Shown in pieces: positions 15,606 to 22,633 of a stretch of DNA of 28,320 nt; the first letter of the stretch is position 1; every line of letters starts with the position of its first letter. The stretch spans positions 1-28,320 of the forward strand of contig CAYSXI010000051.1 in assembly GCA_964434955.1 (NCBI GenBank), written 5' to 3'. The position numbers and the translations under genes were made by a program. The notes under the pieces are model-generated. The model worked only from the letters and a program-made list of their open reading frames with translations, had not been told where the DNA came from and ran no database searches. The stretch is from JANQLU01 sp964434955. GTDB taxonomy: Bacteria; Planctomycetota; Planctomycetia; Pirellulales; Pirellulaceae.

Positions 15606-16407
15606 TTTCTTAAAGTTAGCAGGCAAGACTGTTGTCGTCTTTGGTGTCGCCAACAAGAAAAGCGTCGCCTTCCATATCGCGAAGTCGCTCAAAGAAGTCG
15701 GCGCGAACGTCATCTTTGTCGTTCGTAGTGAGGCCCGCAAAGAATCGGTTGGCAAGCTTGCCGGCGATTCGCCGGTTTTGATTTGTGATGTTGAAGACGA
15801 AGCACAAATACGATCGGTCGCCCAACAAGTTAGCGAGATAACCGATCAGGTTCATGGGCTTGTCCATTCGATCGCATTCGCGGAGTACGATGAGTCCGGA
15901 ATGAAGCCTTTTCACGAAACGACCAAAAAACAACTGCTACGAACATTCGATGTTTCATGCTATTCCCTGATCGCAATCGCAAACGCATTCAAAGAGTTAC
16001 TTGCCGACGATGCCTCGGTCATCACGATTTCGATTTCGACAACTCGAATGGCGAGTGAGAATTACGGCTTCATGGCACCGGTAAAAGCGGCCTTGGATTC
16101 TTCGCTTGCGTTTCTGGCCAAGAGCTTCAGCAAATTTTCGAAGGTTCGCTTCAATGCCGTGTCACCGGGACTACTGAAAACCAGTGCTTCTGCCGGAATC
16201 CCTGGCTACGTCGATTCCTACCTGTTTGCCGAACAAGTGATACCTCGTGGCAAAGCCGTGCAAACTTCCGAGGCCGCTGATGCGGCCGTGTTCCTTTTGA
16301 GCCCTCGTTCATCGGGAATTCAAGCTCAAACGCTGGTGATCGATGCAGGAATGTCGATCAACTATTTCGACCAGGAAATTGTTAGCAAAGTTATGGCGGC
16401 CGACTAA
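15598..16407 (+). CDS. Enoyl-ACP reductase-like SDR, FabI family
   Basis: This protein of about 269 residues has the FabI hallmarks: the split cofactor loop GVANKKSVAF (16-25) and a Y-x6-K active site, Y156 and K163, in NYGFMAPVK. These residues carry the same numbers as in E. coli FabI. It should reduce an enoyl-ACP with NAD(P)H to close the elongation cycle. Compared with E. coli FabI, the segment before Y156 aligns without gaps, but the conserved Tyr146 is replaced by Ile146. It may therefore be a FabI relative with altered substrate or chemistry. The GTG at 15598 is chosen; TTG at 15592 is an alternative, and both overlap the end of the fabZ-like gene. It is the last gene of the operon. 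Confidence 0.85.
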   Translation: MSDFLKLAGKTVVVFGVANKKSVAFHIAKSLKEVGANVIFVVRSEARKESVGKLAGDSPVLICDVEDEAQIRSVAQQVSEITDQVHGLVHSIAFAEYDESGMKPFHETTKKQLLRTFDVSCYSLIAIANAFKELLADDASVITISISTTRMASENYGFMAPVKAALDSSLAFLAKSFSKFSKVRFNAVSPGLLKTSASAGIPGYVDSYLFAEQVIPRGKAVQTSEAADAAVFLLSPRSSGIQAQTLVIDAGMSINYFDQEIVSKVMAAD

Positions 16408-16456
16408 ACTCGTCAAACGTCTGGCTGAATTCCCGCCGCGAGCGGTCTATAATGTG

Positions 16457-16484
16457 GTTGGGCCTGCGTGCCGGCGCGCCCAAC
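16457..16484 (+). terminator. Candidate terminator hairpin after the enoyl reductase
   Basis: GTTGGGC (16457-16463) pairs with GCCCAAC (16478-16484), and the loop can extend the stem with a GCG/CGC pair. It is followed by TCTTTC, only a weak U-tract. It lies 49 bp after the reductase stop and ends 24 bp before the next start, so it could end the operon or sit in the next gene's leader. Confidence 0.45.
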
Positions 16485-16508
16485 TCTTTCGGAACGAGAT
16501 CAATTTCA

Positions 16509-17729
16509 ATGGGCATCAAGTTTAATTGCTCTGAGTGCAACGCCGCTTTGAATGTCAAAGCGAAACTGGCCGGCTTGCGTGGCATTTGCCCGATCTGCAA
16601 AAAGAAGATTCAGATACCCAAACGATCCGCCGTAGCGGATGCTCTTGCCGCCAGCGCCGATACTGACATTCATCAAGAAGTCGGTCAGCGGCGGGAAGCC
16701 GGTCAGCAACCTGACAAAGGCCAACTCAGTCCTCCTGCCCCAGGGTCAGCAAACGAGGGCACCTCCGTCGTAACCGCTACCCAGAATTCTGCGAAAAAAG
16801 TCCAGAAGCCCGCAAGCAAATCCCGGAACACCGCGACGCAACCAAAAAGTTCACAAACGGGCCCCAAGTCAAAAACGGGAAAAGGGCAGGCCACACCAGG
16901 CAAAAACAATTCGACCGGCCCGGCGAATACGACACAAAAAAAACAAGGAGCCGCGGCCGCCAAACCACCCAAACAATTGAAACCGGGCGCCAAGACGAAC
17001 TCAGCTGCGGGAGCAAACAGGGCCGTTGATGATGGACTGGCCCCAAAGCCCATCCAGACGCCTGTCGCCGAGAAGAAAAGCCCCAGCGAAATTGATCCGG
17101 CGAAACCCTTACCAACGGCCGACATTGTCGAGGCGGTCGAGCAAGTGGAAGTATTTGAAACCAATCGTTCTACGTACAATTCAGCCGCCGCAACCGCTTC
17201 GGTTTCCGACGTTTCCGGTGACCAGCGGCAACCCGTCGCCACCGAACCCGTTGTCGAAGCACTGCCGGTCAAGGATCAAGCTCCACCCACAAGCGGCTCG
17301 GAACAGGCGGTCCGCGATCCTCTCGCGGATGCGCCAAATGCGGTCTGGTATGTTCGCCCACCGGGTGGCGGACAATTTGGTCCGGCAAGTGCCGACTTGA
17401 TGAAACAGTGGATTGGCGAAGGCAGAATTGGAGCGCATTCCCTCGTTTGGCGCGAAGGCTGGGCGGATTGGCTGATCGCTCAGAATGTTTTTGCCCAACT
17501 GTCCGACGAAAAATCCAATCCACCGACCGTACTGGCTTCCGCTTCGAATGCGCCATTTACGGCTGCACAACCGTCCGTGGTTGACCCCGATGCGGCGAAC
17601 AAGAAAAAACTGGACTATTACCGAACGAAGAAGAGAAAAGCGACCTGCGGAATCGTTGTTATTTTTGTCGGCGTCATGATAATTGCTGCCTTGGGCGTGC
17701 TATTGGCGATTGTCATCGGTCAAAGCTGA
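16509..17729 (+). CDS. Zinc-ribbon / GYF_2 domain / C-terminal membrane anchor protein
   Basis: This protein of 406 residues has three parts. An N-terminal zinc ribbon has CSEC (7-10) and CPIC (27-30). A long linker of about 230 residues is rich in Lys, Pro, Ser, Ala and Gln and is probably disordered. A GYF_2 domain (about 280-330) begins WYVRPPGGGQFGP and contains the GRIGAHSLVWREGW core. A single hydrophobic segment at about 381-404 ends the chain, so the bulk should face the cytoplasm as a tail-anchored protein. GYF_2 domains are thought to bind proline-rich or other peptides and are abundant in planctomycetes. No enzymatic function is visible. The ATG at 16509 is chosen because the zinc ribbon follows directly. 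Confidence 0.8.
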   Translation: MGIKFNCSECNAALNVKAKLAGLRGICPICKKKIQIPKRSAVADALAASADTDIHQEVGQRREAGQQPDKGQLSPPAPGSANEGTSVVTATQNSAKKVQKPASKSRNTATQPKSSQTGPKSKTGKGQATPGKNNSTGPANTTQKKQGAAAAKPPKQLKPGAKTNSAAGANRAVDDGLAPKPIQTPVAEKKSPSEIDPAKPLPTADIVEAVEQVEVFETNRSTYNSAAATASVSDVSGDQRQPVATEPVVEALPVKDQAPPTSGSEQAVRDPLADAPNAVWYVRPPGGGQFGPASADLMKQWIGEGRIGAHSLVWREGWADWLIAQNVFAQLSDEKSNPPTVLASASNAPFTAAQPSVVDPDAANKKKLDYYRTKKRKATCGIVVIFVGVMIIAALGVLLAIVIGQS

Positions 17730-17797
17730 CCGCTCCCGATGATTGGCTTCCATTGCTTCTCCACCAAATCAAAATCAAAAGAGTCTTACCATGAATC

Positions 17798-17802
17798 AGG
17801 AA
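17798..17802 (+). promoter_or_regulatory. Ribosome binding site choosing the ATG at 17809
   Basis: AGGAA lies with six bases of spacing before the ATG at 17809. The alternative ATG at 17791 has only a distant AGAG upstream. Confidence 0.6.
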
Positions 17803-17808
17803 TCAAAT

Positions 17809-18435
17809 ATGACTATGAGAATCGTTCTTTCGCTTGCATTGGGCTTTGCCATCACGAATGTTTGCCAAAACGTTTACGGCTTCCAAACGGCCTCAGCCAA
17901 AATTGAGGTGAAGGTCCAGGACAAGAAACAGGAAGGTAAAGCGGATGAAAAAGAAGATGAGACGTTTTCTTTTTCACGCGGACGCCTCGAAATGAAACTT
18001 CCCAAAGGTTTCAAAAAGGTCGAGCCGAAATTTCGCATGATCGACGTCGAAATGTCCGTTCCGACCGAAGTCAAAGATCAGGATAACGGTCGAATCACCA
18101 TCATGGGTGCTGGCGGATCGATTGATCAGAATATCGAGCGCTGGGAAGGGCAGTTTGCTCAAGCAGACGGCTCGGCGGCTGAAGCTGAGACGACGGAAAA
18201 GGAAGTGGCGGAACAAAAGGTTACATTCGTTGACATTGAAGGCACTTACTTTCATCGTCCCGTCCCGGTTCGCCCCGACACCATCGAAAAGAAGGACTAC
18301 CGTATGCTTGCGGCCATCATCGAAACCGAGGGCATGGGCAACTACTTCGTCAAATTCTACGCCAACAAAAAGACCGTCGACAAACACGAAAAGGCCTTTA
18401 AGGCAATGATCGAAAGCTTGACGATCAAGAAGTAA
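17809..18435 (+). CDS. Secreted or periplasmic protein of unknown function
   Basis: This protein of 208 residues starts MTMRIVLSLALGFAIT, a signal peptide with cleavage likely near residues 21-25 (VYGFQ). A charged Lys/Glu/Asp segment follows. The mature part has a KLPKGFKKVEP stretch and a C-terminal helix ending MIESLTIKK. The ATG at 17809 is preferred over the one at 17791, because AGGAA at 17798-17802 precedes it by six bases and it leaves a normal short n-region. No family is recognised with confidence. It lies 79 bp after the GYF_2 gene and ends at a strong terminator, so it is the last cistron of that unit. Confidence 0.7.
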   Translation: MTMRIVLSLALGFAITNVCQNVYGFQTASAKIEVKVQDKKQEGKADEKEDETFSFSRGRLEMKLPKGFKKVEPKFRMIDVEMSVPTEVKDQDNGRITIMGAGGSIDQNIERWEGQFAQADGSAAEAETTEKEVAEQKVTFVDIEGTYFHRPVPVRPDTIEKKDYRMLAAIIETEGMGNYFVKFYANKKTVDKHEKAFKAMIESLTIKK

Positions 18436-18466
18436 CCAGCCTCGACATTGCTGCTGTGATTCACCA

Positions 18467-18495
18467 GGTCGGAATGAGTCCATTCCGGCCTTTTT
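18467..18495 (+). terminator. Rho-independent terminator
   Basis: GGTCGGAATG (18467-18476) pairs with CATTCCGGCC (18481-18490): ten base pairs with one G-U, a four-base loop, then TTTTT at 18491-18495. It lies 31 bp after the secreted protein gene and is the best terminator in the window. Confidence 0.92.
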
Positions 18496-18504
18496 CATGC
18501 GCCG

Positions 18505-18540
18505 GCCGCTAGCAAAACCATTTCAGCCGCTAGCGAAACC
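18505..18540. repeat. Short direct repeats with CCGCTAGC core
   Basis: GCCGCTAGCAAAACC (18505-18519) and GCCGCTAGCGAAACC (18526-18540) are 15-bp units that differ at one base and are offset by 21 bp. The GCTAGC core is shared with the larger repeats at 9905-9985, which suggests a dispersed intergenic repeat family. Confidence 0.65.
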
Positions 18541-18635
18541 TCTATTGACGAGATTGAGCAAGACTGCAGAATACGCCAATTCTGAAGAACAGATAACTCG
18601 ATGTTGAACATGATCACCAAGGAAGGTTTGATCCT

Positions 18636-19295
18636 GTGAAAAAACTGAATTGCCTGCTATTTGGGTTTGCGTTGTTGGTTGCCTCTGGTTGTGGGGGCGG
18701 TGATAAAGACGACGACAAATCGAAGAAGGACTCGGACGATAAGAACAAACAGTCGAACGTCGAGAAAAACGACGTCAACGTGGTCCAGGCCAACCAGTCG
18801 ACCGATGAGAAATCCCCGGCAACCAATGGCGCGGAATCAAAACTAACGGTGGAAACCCCGCCGGGCGAAATCTGCACTCGCTTTCTGGCCGCGATTCGAA
18901 AAGGCGACAACATCTCTTGGGAGCGACTGCTTACCAAGTCAGCCCATAACTTGATTCGTTCCGCGCGCGTGGAGTTGGAGTACCCGGGTGGTCCAAGGGC
19001 TTCCTGCAGCGTCACCAATGTCCAGTACAACAACAGTGCGAAGAGCATTGCCTTGGTTCAATGCCTGGTCCAGGAACCGGTTGATGGGAAAACGGAATCG
19101 TCTGAGTTTTCTTACTTGTTGCGGAAAAAGAAAATGGGCTGGCGAATCGTCGGCATCATGATCCCGACCGACGATCAAGGCGGGATGGACTTTTTGAGTT
19201 TTGAAAACAGCAACGACGTTGCCAAAATCAAATCATTTTCGGGCAACTCCGCTACTTCCGTTGCTTCCGATCCGGGGCAAACTCAACTAAAGTAG
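18636..19295 (+). CDS. Lipoprotein of unknown function
   Basis: This protein of 219 residues begins MKKLNCLLFGFALLVASGC. The lipobox VASGC places the lipid-modified cysteine at residue 19, so it should be anchored in a membrane. A highly charged, disordered Asp/Lys/Asn stretch follows to about residue 65. The folded domain (about 70-200) has an ICTRFLAAIRKGD helix followed by beta-rich sequence and MGWRIVGIMIP, in the manner of NTF2-like or DUF4878-type domains; that comparison is tentative. The start is a GTG at 18636, preceded by AAGGAAGG. It lies between a strong terminator and the next SDR gene, so it is probably transcribed from its own promoter. Confidence 0.75.
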   Translation: MKKLNCLLFGFALLVASGCGGGDKDDDKSKKDSDDKNKQSNVEKNDVNVVQANQSTDEKSPATNGAESKLTVETPPGEICTRFLAAIRKGDNISWERLLTKSAHNLIRSARVELEYPGGPRASCSVTNVQYNNSAKSIALVQCLVQEPVDGKTESSEFSYLLRKKKMGWRIVGIMIPTDDQGGMDFLSFENSNDVAKIKSFSGNSATSVASDPGQTQLK

Positions 19296-19408
19296 TTGGA
19301 GTCTCCGCCGAAATTTTTGGGCACCGCCCCTTTGGCGGCATGGCCTCATTTGTATCGAAGCTCTGAGTCGTTTTTGACGCCTCTGGCTCCAAAAGCGTCT
19401 TCGTACCC

Positions 19409-20386
19409 ATGAAGTATCTGATCACTGGCGCAACGGGTTTACTCGGAAACAATCTGGCTCGAACGCTTGTCGAGCTTGGCCATCAGGTTCGCGTCTTGAT
19501 CCGACCGCCTGAGGATCGGAAAGAACTACGCGATCTGGATGTCGAAATCTTCACGGGGGAATTGAATGACCCCCAATCCATTGAATCGGCCCTGTCCGGA
19601 ATGGACGTTGTCGTTCATGCCGCGGCCATGATTCACTTTGGCTGGACGCGACTGGACGAATCACGAAACGTGAATGTGGTTCCCACCGAATTGATTGCAA
19701 ACGCCGCACGAGCCATGGGTGTTCGATTGATTCACATTTCATCGGTCGATGCACTGGCGGCGGGAAAAAAGGATGAGCCGGCAACGGAAAACGACGTCGA
19801 CCCCGCCAAGGTTGCTTGTGCTTACGTGCTCACAAAACGTGAGGCCGACCAAGTCGTGCTTCAAGAAGTCGACAAGGGGCTCGATGCCGTCTTGATTTAC
19901 CCGGGGTTAATGTTCGGCAGCTTTGATTGGAAGCCCAGTTCGGGCCAGATGATTACGGCAATCGCCACGAAGTGGATCCCGCTGGGACCAAGAGGTGGCA
20001 TTTCAGCCGTTGATGTGCTCGACGTCTGCCGAGGAATCGTGGCGGCGACGACCAAGGGCCAGCCTGGCGAGCGTTACATTCTGTGCGGTCATAACATGAC
20101 TTACGTCGAACTTTGGAAACGCATGGCCCAATTATTAGATCGACCGGGTCCGCTAAAGCGGATGTCACCGGTTGTCGCCTGGGGTGCCGGTTTTTTTGGC
20201 GACTTGGCGACGAAGTTCAAAAGAAAAGAAGGGGAAGTCAACTCCGCCGGTATCAAGCTCTCCAGTCTTTACCATTACTATTCAAGTGATAAAGCGAAGT
20301 CGCAATTGGGTTATTCGATCTCGGAACTCGAGCCGGCGTTGCAAAGAGCCATCGAGTTTTTTCGTGAACAATCGATGATCAAGTAG
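19409..20386 (+). CDS. NAD-dependent epimerase/dehydratase, HpnA-like extended SDR
   Basis: This is a 325-residue extended SDR. The cofactor loop GATGLLG is at 7-13 and the active site comprises the Ser pair 111-112, Y139 and K143 (YVLTK). Typical sections are HAAAMIHFGW and the GISAVDVLDVCRGIV substrate-side block. The overall pattern resembles the hopanoid-associated sugar epimerase (HpnA) and dihydroflavonol 4-reductase-like proteins, which act on NDP-sugars or ketones. No hopanoid genes lie nearby, so the substrate is open. It is distinct from the OleD-like SDR at 8541. Its last eight bases overlap the convergent ATPase gene. Confidence 0.82.
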   Translation: MKYLITGATGLLGNNLARTLVELGHQVRVLIRPPEDRKELRDLDVEIFTGELNDPQSIESALSGMDVVVHAAAMIHFGWTRLDESRNVNVVPTELIANAARAMGVRLIHISSVDALAAGKKDEPATENDVDPAKVACAYVLTKREADQVVLQEVDKGLDAVLIYPGLMFGSFDWKPSSGQMITAIATKWIPLGPRGGISAVDVLDVCRGIVAATTKGQPGERYILCGHNMTYVELWKRMAQLLDRPGPLKRMSPVVAWGAGFFGDLATKFKRKEGEVNSAGIKLSSLYHYYSSDKAKSQLGYSISELEPALQRAIEFFREQSMIK

Positions 20387-20999
20387 ACGATGCTCGCTTG
20401 ATCTCCCCTCTCTCATAGCGATCGTACAGCGCGAACAGCATTTCACGAATATTGGAGTTTTGGCTGTAAACTTCATTCAATAATTGGTCTTCAATTTCTA
20501 CGCCAAGTTTCTCAACAATTTGCCTCAGCAAATCTAGTTTGTTTTCCGTCGACGCAAGGACGGGAAGCGAGGTCTTCTCGTGGCTGGTAATCAAAAGCCC
20601 ACGATTTTTTTCTCGTTTTCCTTCACGGATCAACTCCCGTCGTTCCCAGAAACCAAGTTGCTCAAATCCATCGACGATTAACAATTGAAATGCTTCATTC
20701 CTTGATTCGCCATGAAAGAACTGGACGGTCTCCGCCTCCGCCAACGATTTTTGCCCGGCACTCAGCCGGACAAATCGGAACCCCTGGCCGCGTTTTTCCA
20801 ACTCACGAGTGATTTCGTATAGCAAGGTCGTTTTGCCGGTACCGTGTGGGCCTACGATCTGTCCGCACCCACCGTTCTTTTCCAGTTCAGCAATCAACGA
20901 AGCGGAACTTTGATCCGGCGGGAAAATGTAGTCCATTGCACCCGGTCGGATTGCCCGCGTGGCAAAAGGATTGGTCAGTGGAATCCGATTGGAATTCAA
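20379..20999 (-). CDS. P-loop ATPase of unknown function
   Basis: This 206-residue protein has Walker A as GPHGTGKTT (about 50-58) and a Walker B strand LLIVDGFEQL (about 106-115). The second acidic residue of Walker B is replaced by Gly, so the catalytic base is uncertain. The N-terminus has a NPFATRAIRPGAMDYIFPP motif that I associate with planctomycete ATPases, which favours the TTG start at 20999 over the ATG at 20936. The gene lies 12 bp after the arrestin-like gene on the same strand. It may energise or regulate its membrane neighbours. It ends convergently inside the last codons of the HpnA-like gene. Confidence 0.7.
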   Translation of the reverse strand: MNSNRIPLTNPFATRAIRPGAMDYIFPPDQSSASLIAELEKNGGCGQIVGPHGTGKTTLLYEITRELEKRGQGFRFVRLSAGQKSLAEAETVQFFHGESRNEAFQLLIVDGFEQLGFWERRELIREGKREKNRGLLITSHEKTSLPVLASTENKLDLLRQIVEKLGVEIEDQLLNEVYSQNSNIREMLFALYDRYERGEIKRASST

Positions 21000-21011
21000 G
21001 AGCGGCGCCAG

Positions 21012-21458
21012 TTAATGAGCTCGTTTTGCTTTTTCACTTACCCGATCGCTGCGAAACAGATTTTCGCCCTCGATGCCCACTCGGCCGAGCCGCAGTTCTT
21101 TTTCGACGGTCACGATTCGGGCCTGCTCACAGAAAAGTTTGACGCGGACACACCAACGAATTTTCAAAATTTCACCATCGTAGCTCAACGGGCTAACAGG
21201 CAAGCGAGTTTCAAATCGGTAGGCCGACATTCGGTCATCGTTCAGCTGAGCGCGAGTTCGGCGCACAAAGAAATGAACGCCAATATCCTCATCACCTTTT
21301 CCTTCGCTAATCCACAAGACCGAGGTCTCGACGGTTTGAACCGTTTCGAAAAGCTGGTCGTCAATCTCATACTCGCAAACCAACGACTCTCCCGGATCAA
21401 ATTGCAAGTGATTCGCAATGATGCGAAGTTCGATGCCGGGCTGACTGGATGGATTCAT
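21012..21458 (-). CDS. Arrestin-like (Spo0M-like) soluble protein, tentative
   Basis: This protein of 148 residues is predicted to be mainly beta-structured: short alternating strands, a FDPGESLVCEYEI opening and a RFETRLPVSPLSYDG segment. The pattern is that of arrestin-fold domains such as Spo0M or Vps26-like proteins. It has no signal peptide or transmembrane segment. The C-terminal end of the upstream membrane protein has the same type of sequence (a FSPGESFDVFF opening), so the two may be related halves. Its ATG overlaps the upstream stop by four bases (ATGA). The fold assignment is from pattern only. Confidence 0.55.
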   Translation of the reverse strand: MNPSSQPGIELRIIANHLQFDPGESLVCEYEIDDQLFETVQTVETSVLWISEGKGDEDIGVHFFVRRTRAQLNDDRMSAYRFETRLPVSPLSYDGEILKIRWCVRVKLFCEQARIVTVEKELRLGRVGIEGENLFRSDRVSEKAKRAH

Positions 21459-22474
21459 GAAACCGTTGCGGGGGTCATGACGACGGGAAAAGTTCTCTCA
21501 AACTTGGGCCACCCCTTGGCGACACAGGTCACAACCAGCTTCCAATGAACCTGATTGTTGTCGGAAACGAAACTGTGCATGACGCCCTTGGGAACTTCAA
21601 AATCAAACTGACGTTCCAAAGGCTCCCCGGCCTGAATCGCAACTCCGCGTTGGCGAAAAACTCGCTGTCGATAAACGGCTCGAGTTTCCGTTCGAATATC
21701 CGTGCCCTGGTTGAAGGTAGCCTGCTCAAAGCATACCAACTCGATGTCAACAAGTTTCATAAACAATCGGCCGGACTGGGAAAAAAAGACGTCAAACGAT
21801 TCGCCGGGCGAGAAGGGGACCGACGAAACCTCCATACGTGAGGGACCCAAGGCCGTCGACCGAATCAATATCCGAATGAAACTGACAAATTGGAAAACCG
21901 TCGCCGATAAATGGATGACGGTCAGCACAATCAAGATCCAGCGCGGGTTGGATTCCTGAATGGACTGGACGCAATACATGACCAAAATGGTCGAAACGAC
22001 AATAAACGTAAGCGTCATCGCCACATTGGCCCAGAATCCCATCTGGGCAAACCCCTGGGATGGCAGGCGAAACGCAAGACGAAGCCCCTTGAAGCGTTTC
22101 ATCATCGCGAAGGAGGGGACGTTGGGATACGACGGTTCCTCGGAACCAAGCTCATTGAAAAGCTCGACATCCCTGGCAAGTGAAACGATCGCTCCCCTCC
22201 GTTCCGCGGAAGTTCCAATCAACCAAAGCGTCTTGAGCAGGTTGTAAACCCCAAAGCCGAGAAACAGGAGACCGAATACGACCCGGGCAAAAATCGACAT
22301 CCAGCCAAGCTGCTGCTGTTGAACGAGCAGTGTTGAAGTCGCCACCAGCAGAATGACGCCCGCCAAGACGAGCGAAACCGAAACAAAAACATCGATGAAG
22401 ATTCCCCACTGCGGAGAACCGCTTCGGCGATTGCCTTTTTTCTTACCCAAAAATCGGGAGAGACGATCTCGCAT
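21455..22474 (-). CDS. Four-helix membrane protein with arrestin-like C-terminus, tentative
   Basis: This 339-residue protein has four hydrophobic segments, at about 24-50, 58-83, 146-169 and 179-204. They are followed by a soluble beta-rich region from about 210 to the end that begins VPFSPGESFDVFF and ends FPVVMTPATVS. The ATG at 22474 (MRDRLSRFLGKKKG) gives a basic cytoplasmic tail before the first helix and is preferred over a start 15 residues upstream. The stop overlaps the start of the arrestin-like gene by four bases, and the P-loop ATPase gene is next, so all three form one operon. A membrane-scaffold or trafficking role is a guess. Confidence 0.65.
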   Translation of the reverse strand: MRDRLSRFLGKKKGNRRSGSPQWGIFIDVFVSVSLVLAGVILLVATSTLLVQQQQLGWMSIFARVVFGLLFLGFGVYNLLKTLWLIGTSAERRGAIVSLARDVELFNELGSEEPSYPNVPSFAMMKRFKGLRLAFRLPSQGFAQMGFWANVAMTLTFIVVSTILVMYCVQSIQESNPRWILIVLTVIHLSATVFQFVSFIRILIRSTALGPSRMEVSSVPFSPGESFDVFFSQSGRLFMKLVDIELVCFEQATFNQGTDIRTETRAVYRQRVFRQRGVAIQAGEPLERQFDFEVPKGVMHSFVSDNNQVHWKLVVTCVAKGWPKFERTFPVVMTPATVS

Positions 22475-22585
22475 GATGGGAAAACCGATGAATCTGCCAG
22501 CAGGAAATGGGACCGCCAACGCCGCCGTTGACGTCCTTTTAGGCTACACAAATTCCTGATTTTTCTCAACGAATTGGGAGAAACT

Positions 22586-22610
22586 CGCCCCAAGCTGACG
22601 GCGTGGGGCG
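22586..22610 (-). terminator. Candidate terminator downstream of the sigma factor gene
   Basis: CGCCCCA (22586-22592) pairs with TGGGGCG (22604-22610) around an 11-base loop. Read on the minus strand it lies 23 bp after the sigma factor stop and is followed by AGTTTCTC, a poor U-tract. It would separate the sigma factor from the membrane-protein operon. Confidence 0.4.
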
Positions 22611-22633
22611 GCGGGACTGAATACGTTCAATTC

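Noticed and set aside
10580..16407. Carotenoid biosynthesis cluster
   Set aside because: No phytoene synthase, GGPP synthase or cyclase gene; the flavoproteins sit with ACP and fatty-acid enzymes instead.
19305..19335. GC-rich inverted repeats after the lipoprotein gene as a terminator
   Set aside because: Several overlapping short stems (GGGC/GCCC, CCGCC/GGCGG) are possible but no T-tract follows any of them.
20844..21548. 234-codon plus-strand frame
   Set aside because: Antisense to the ATPase and arrestin-like genes, which have a tight operon arrangement and recognisable motifs.
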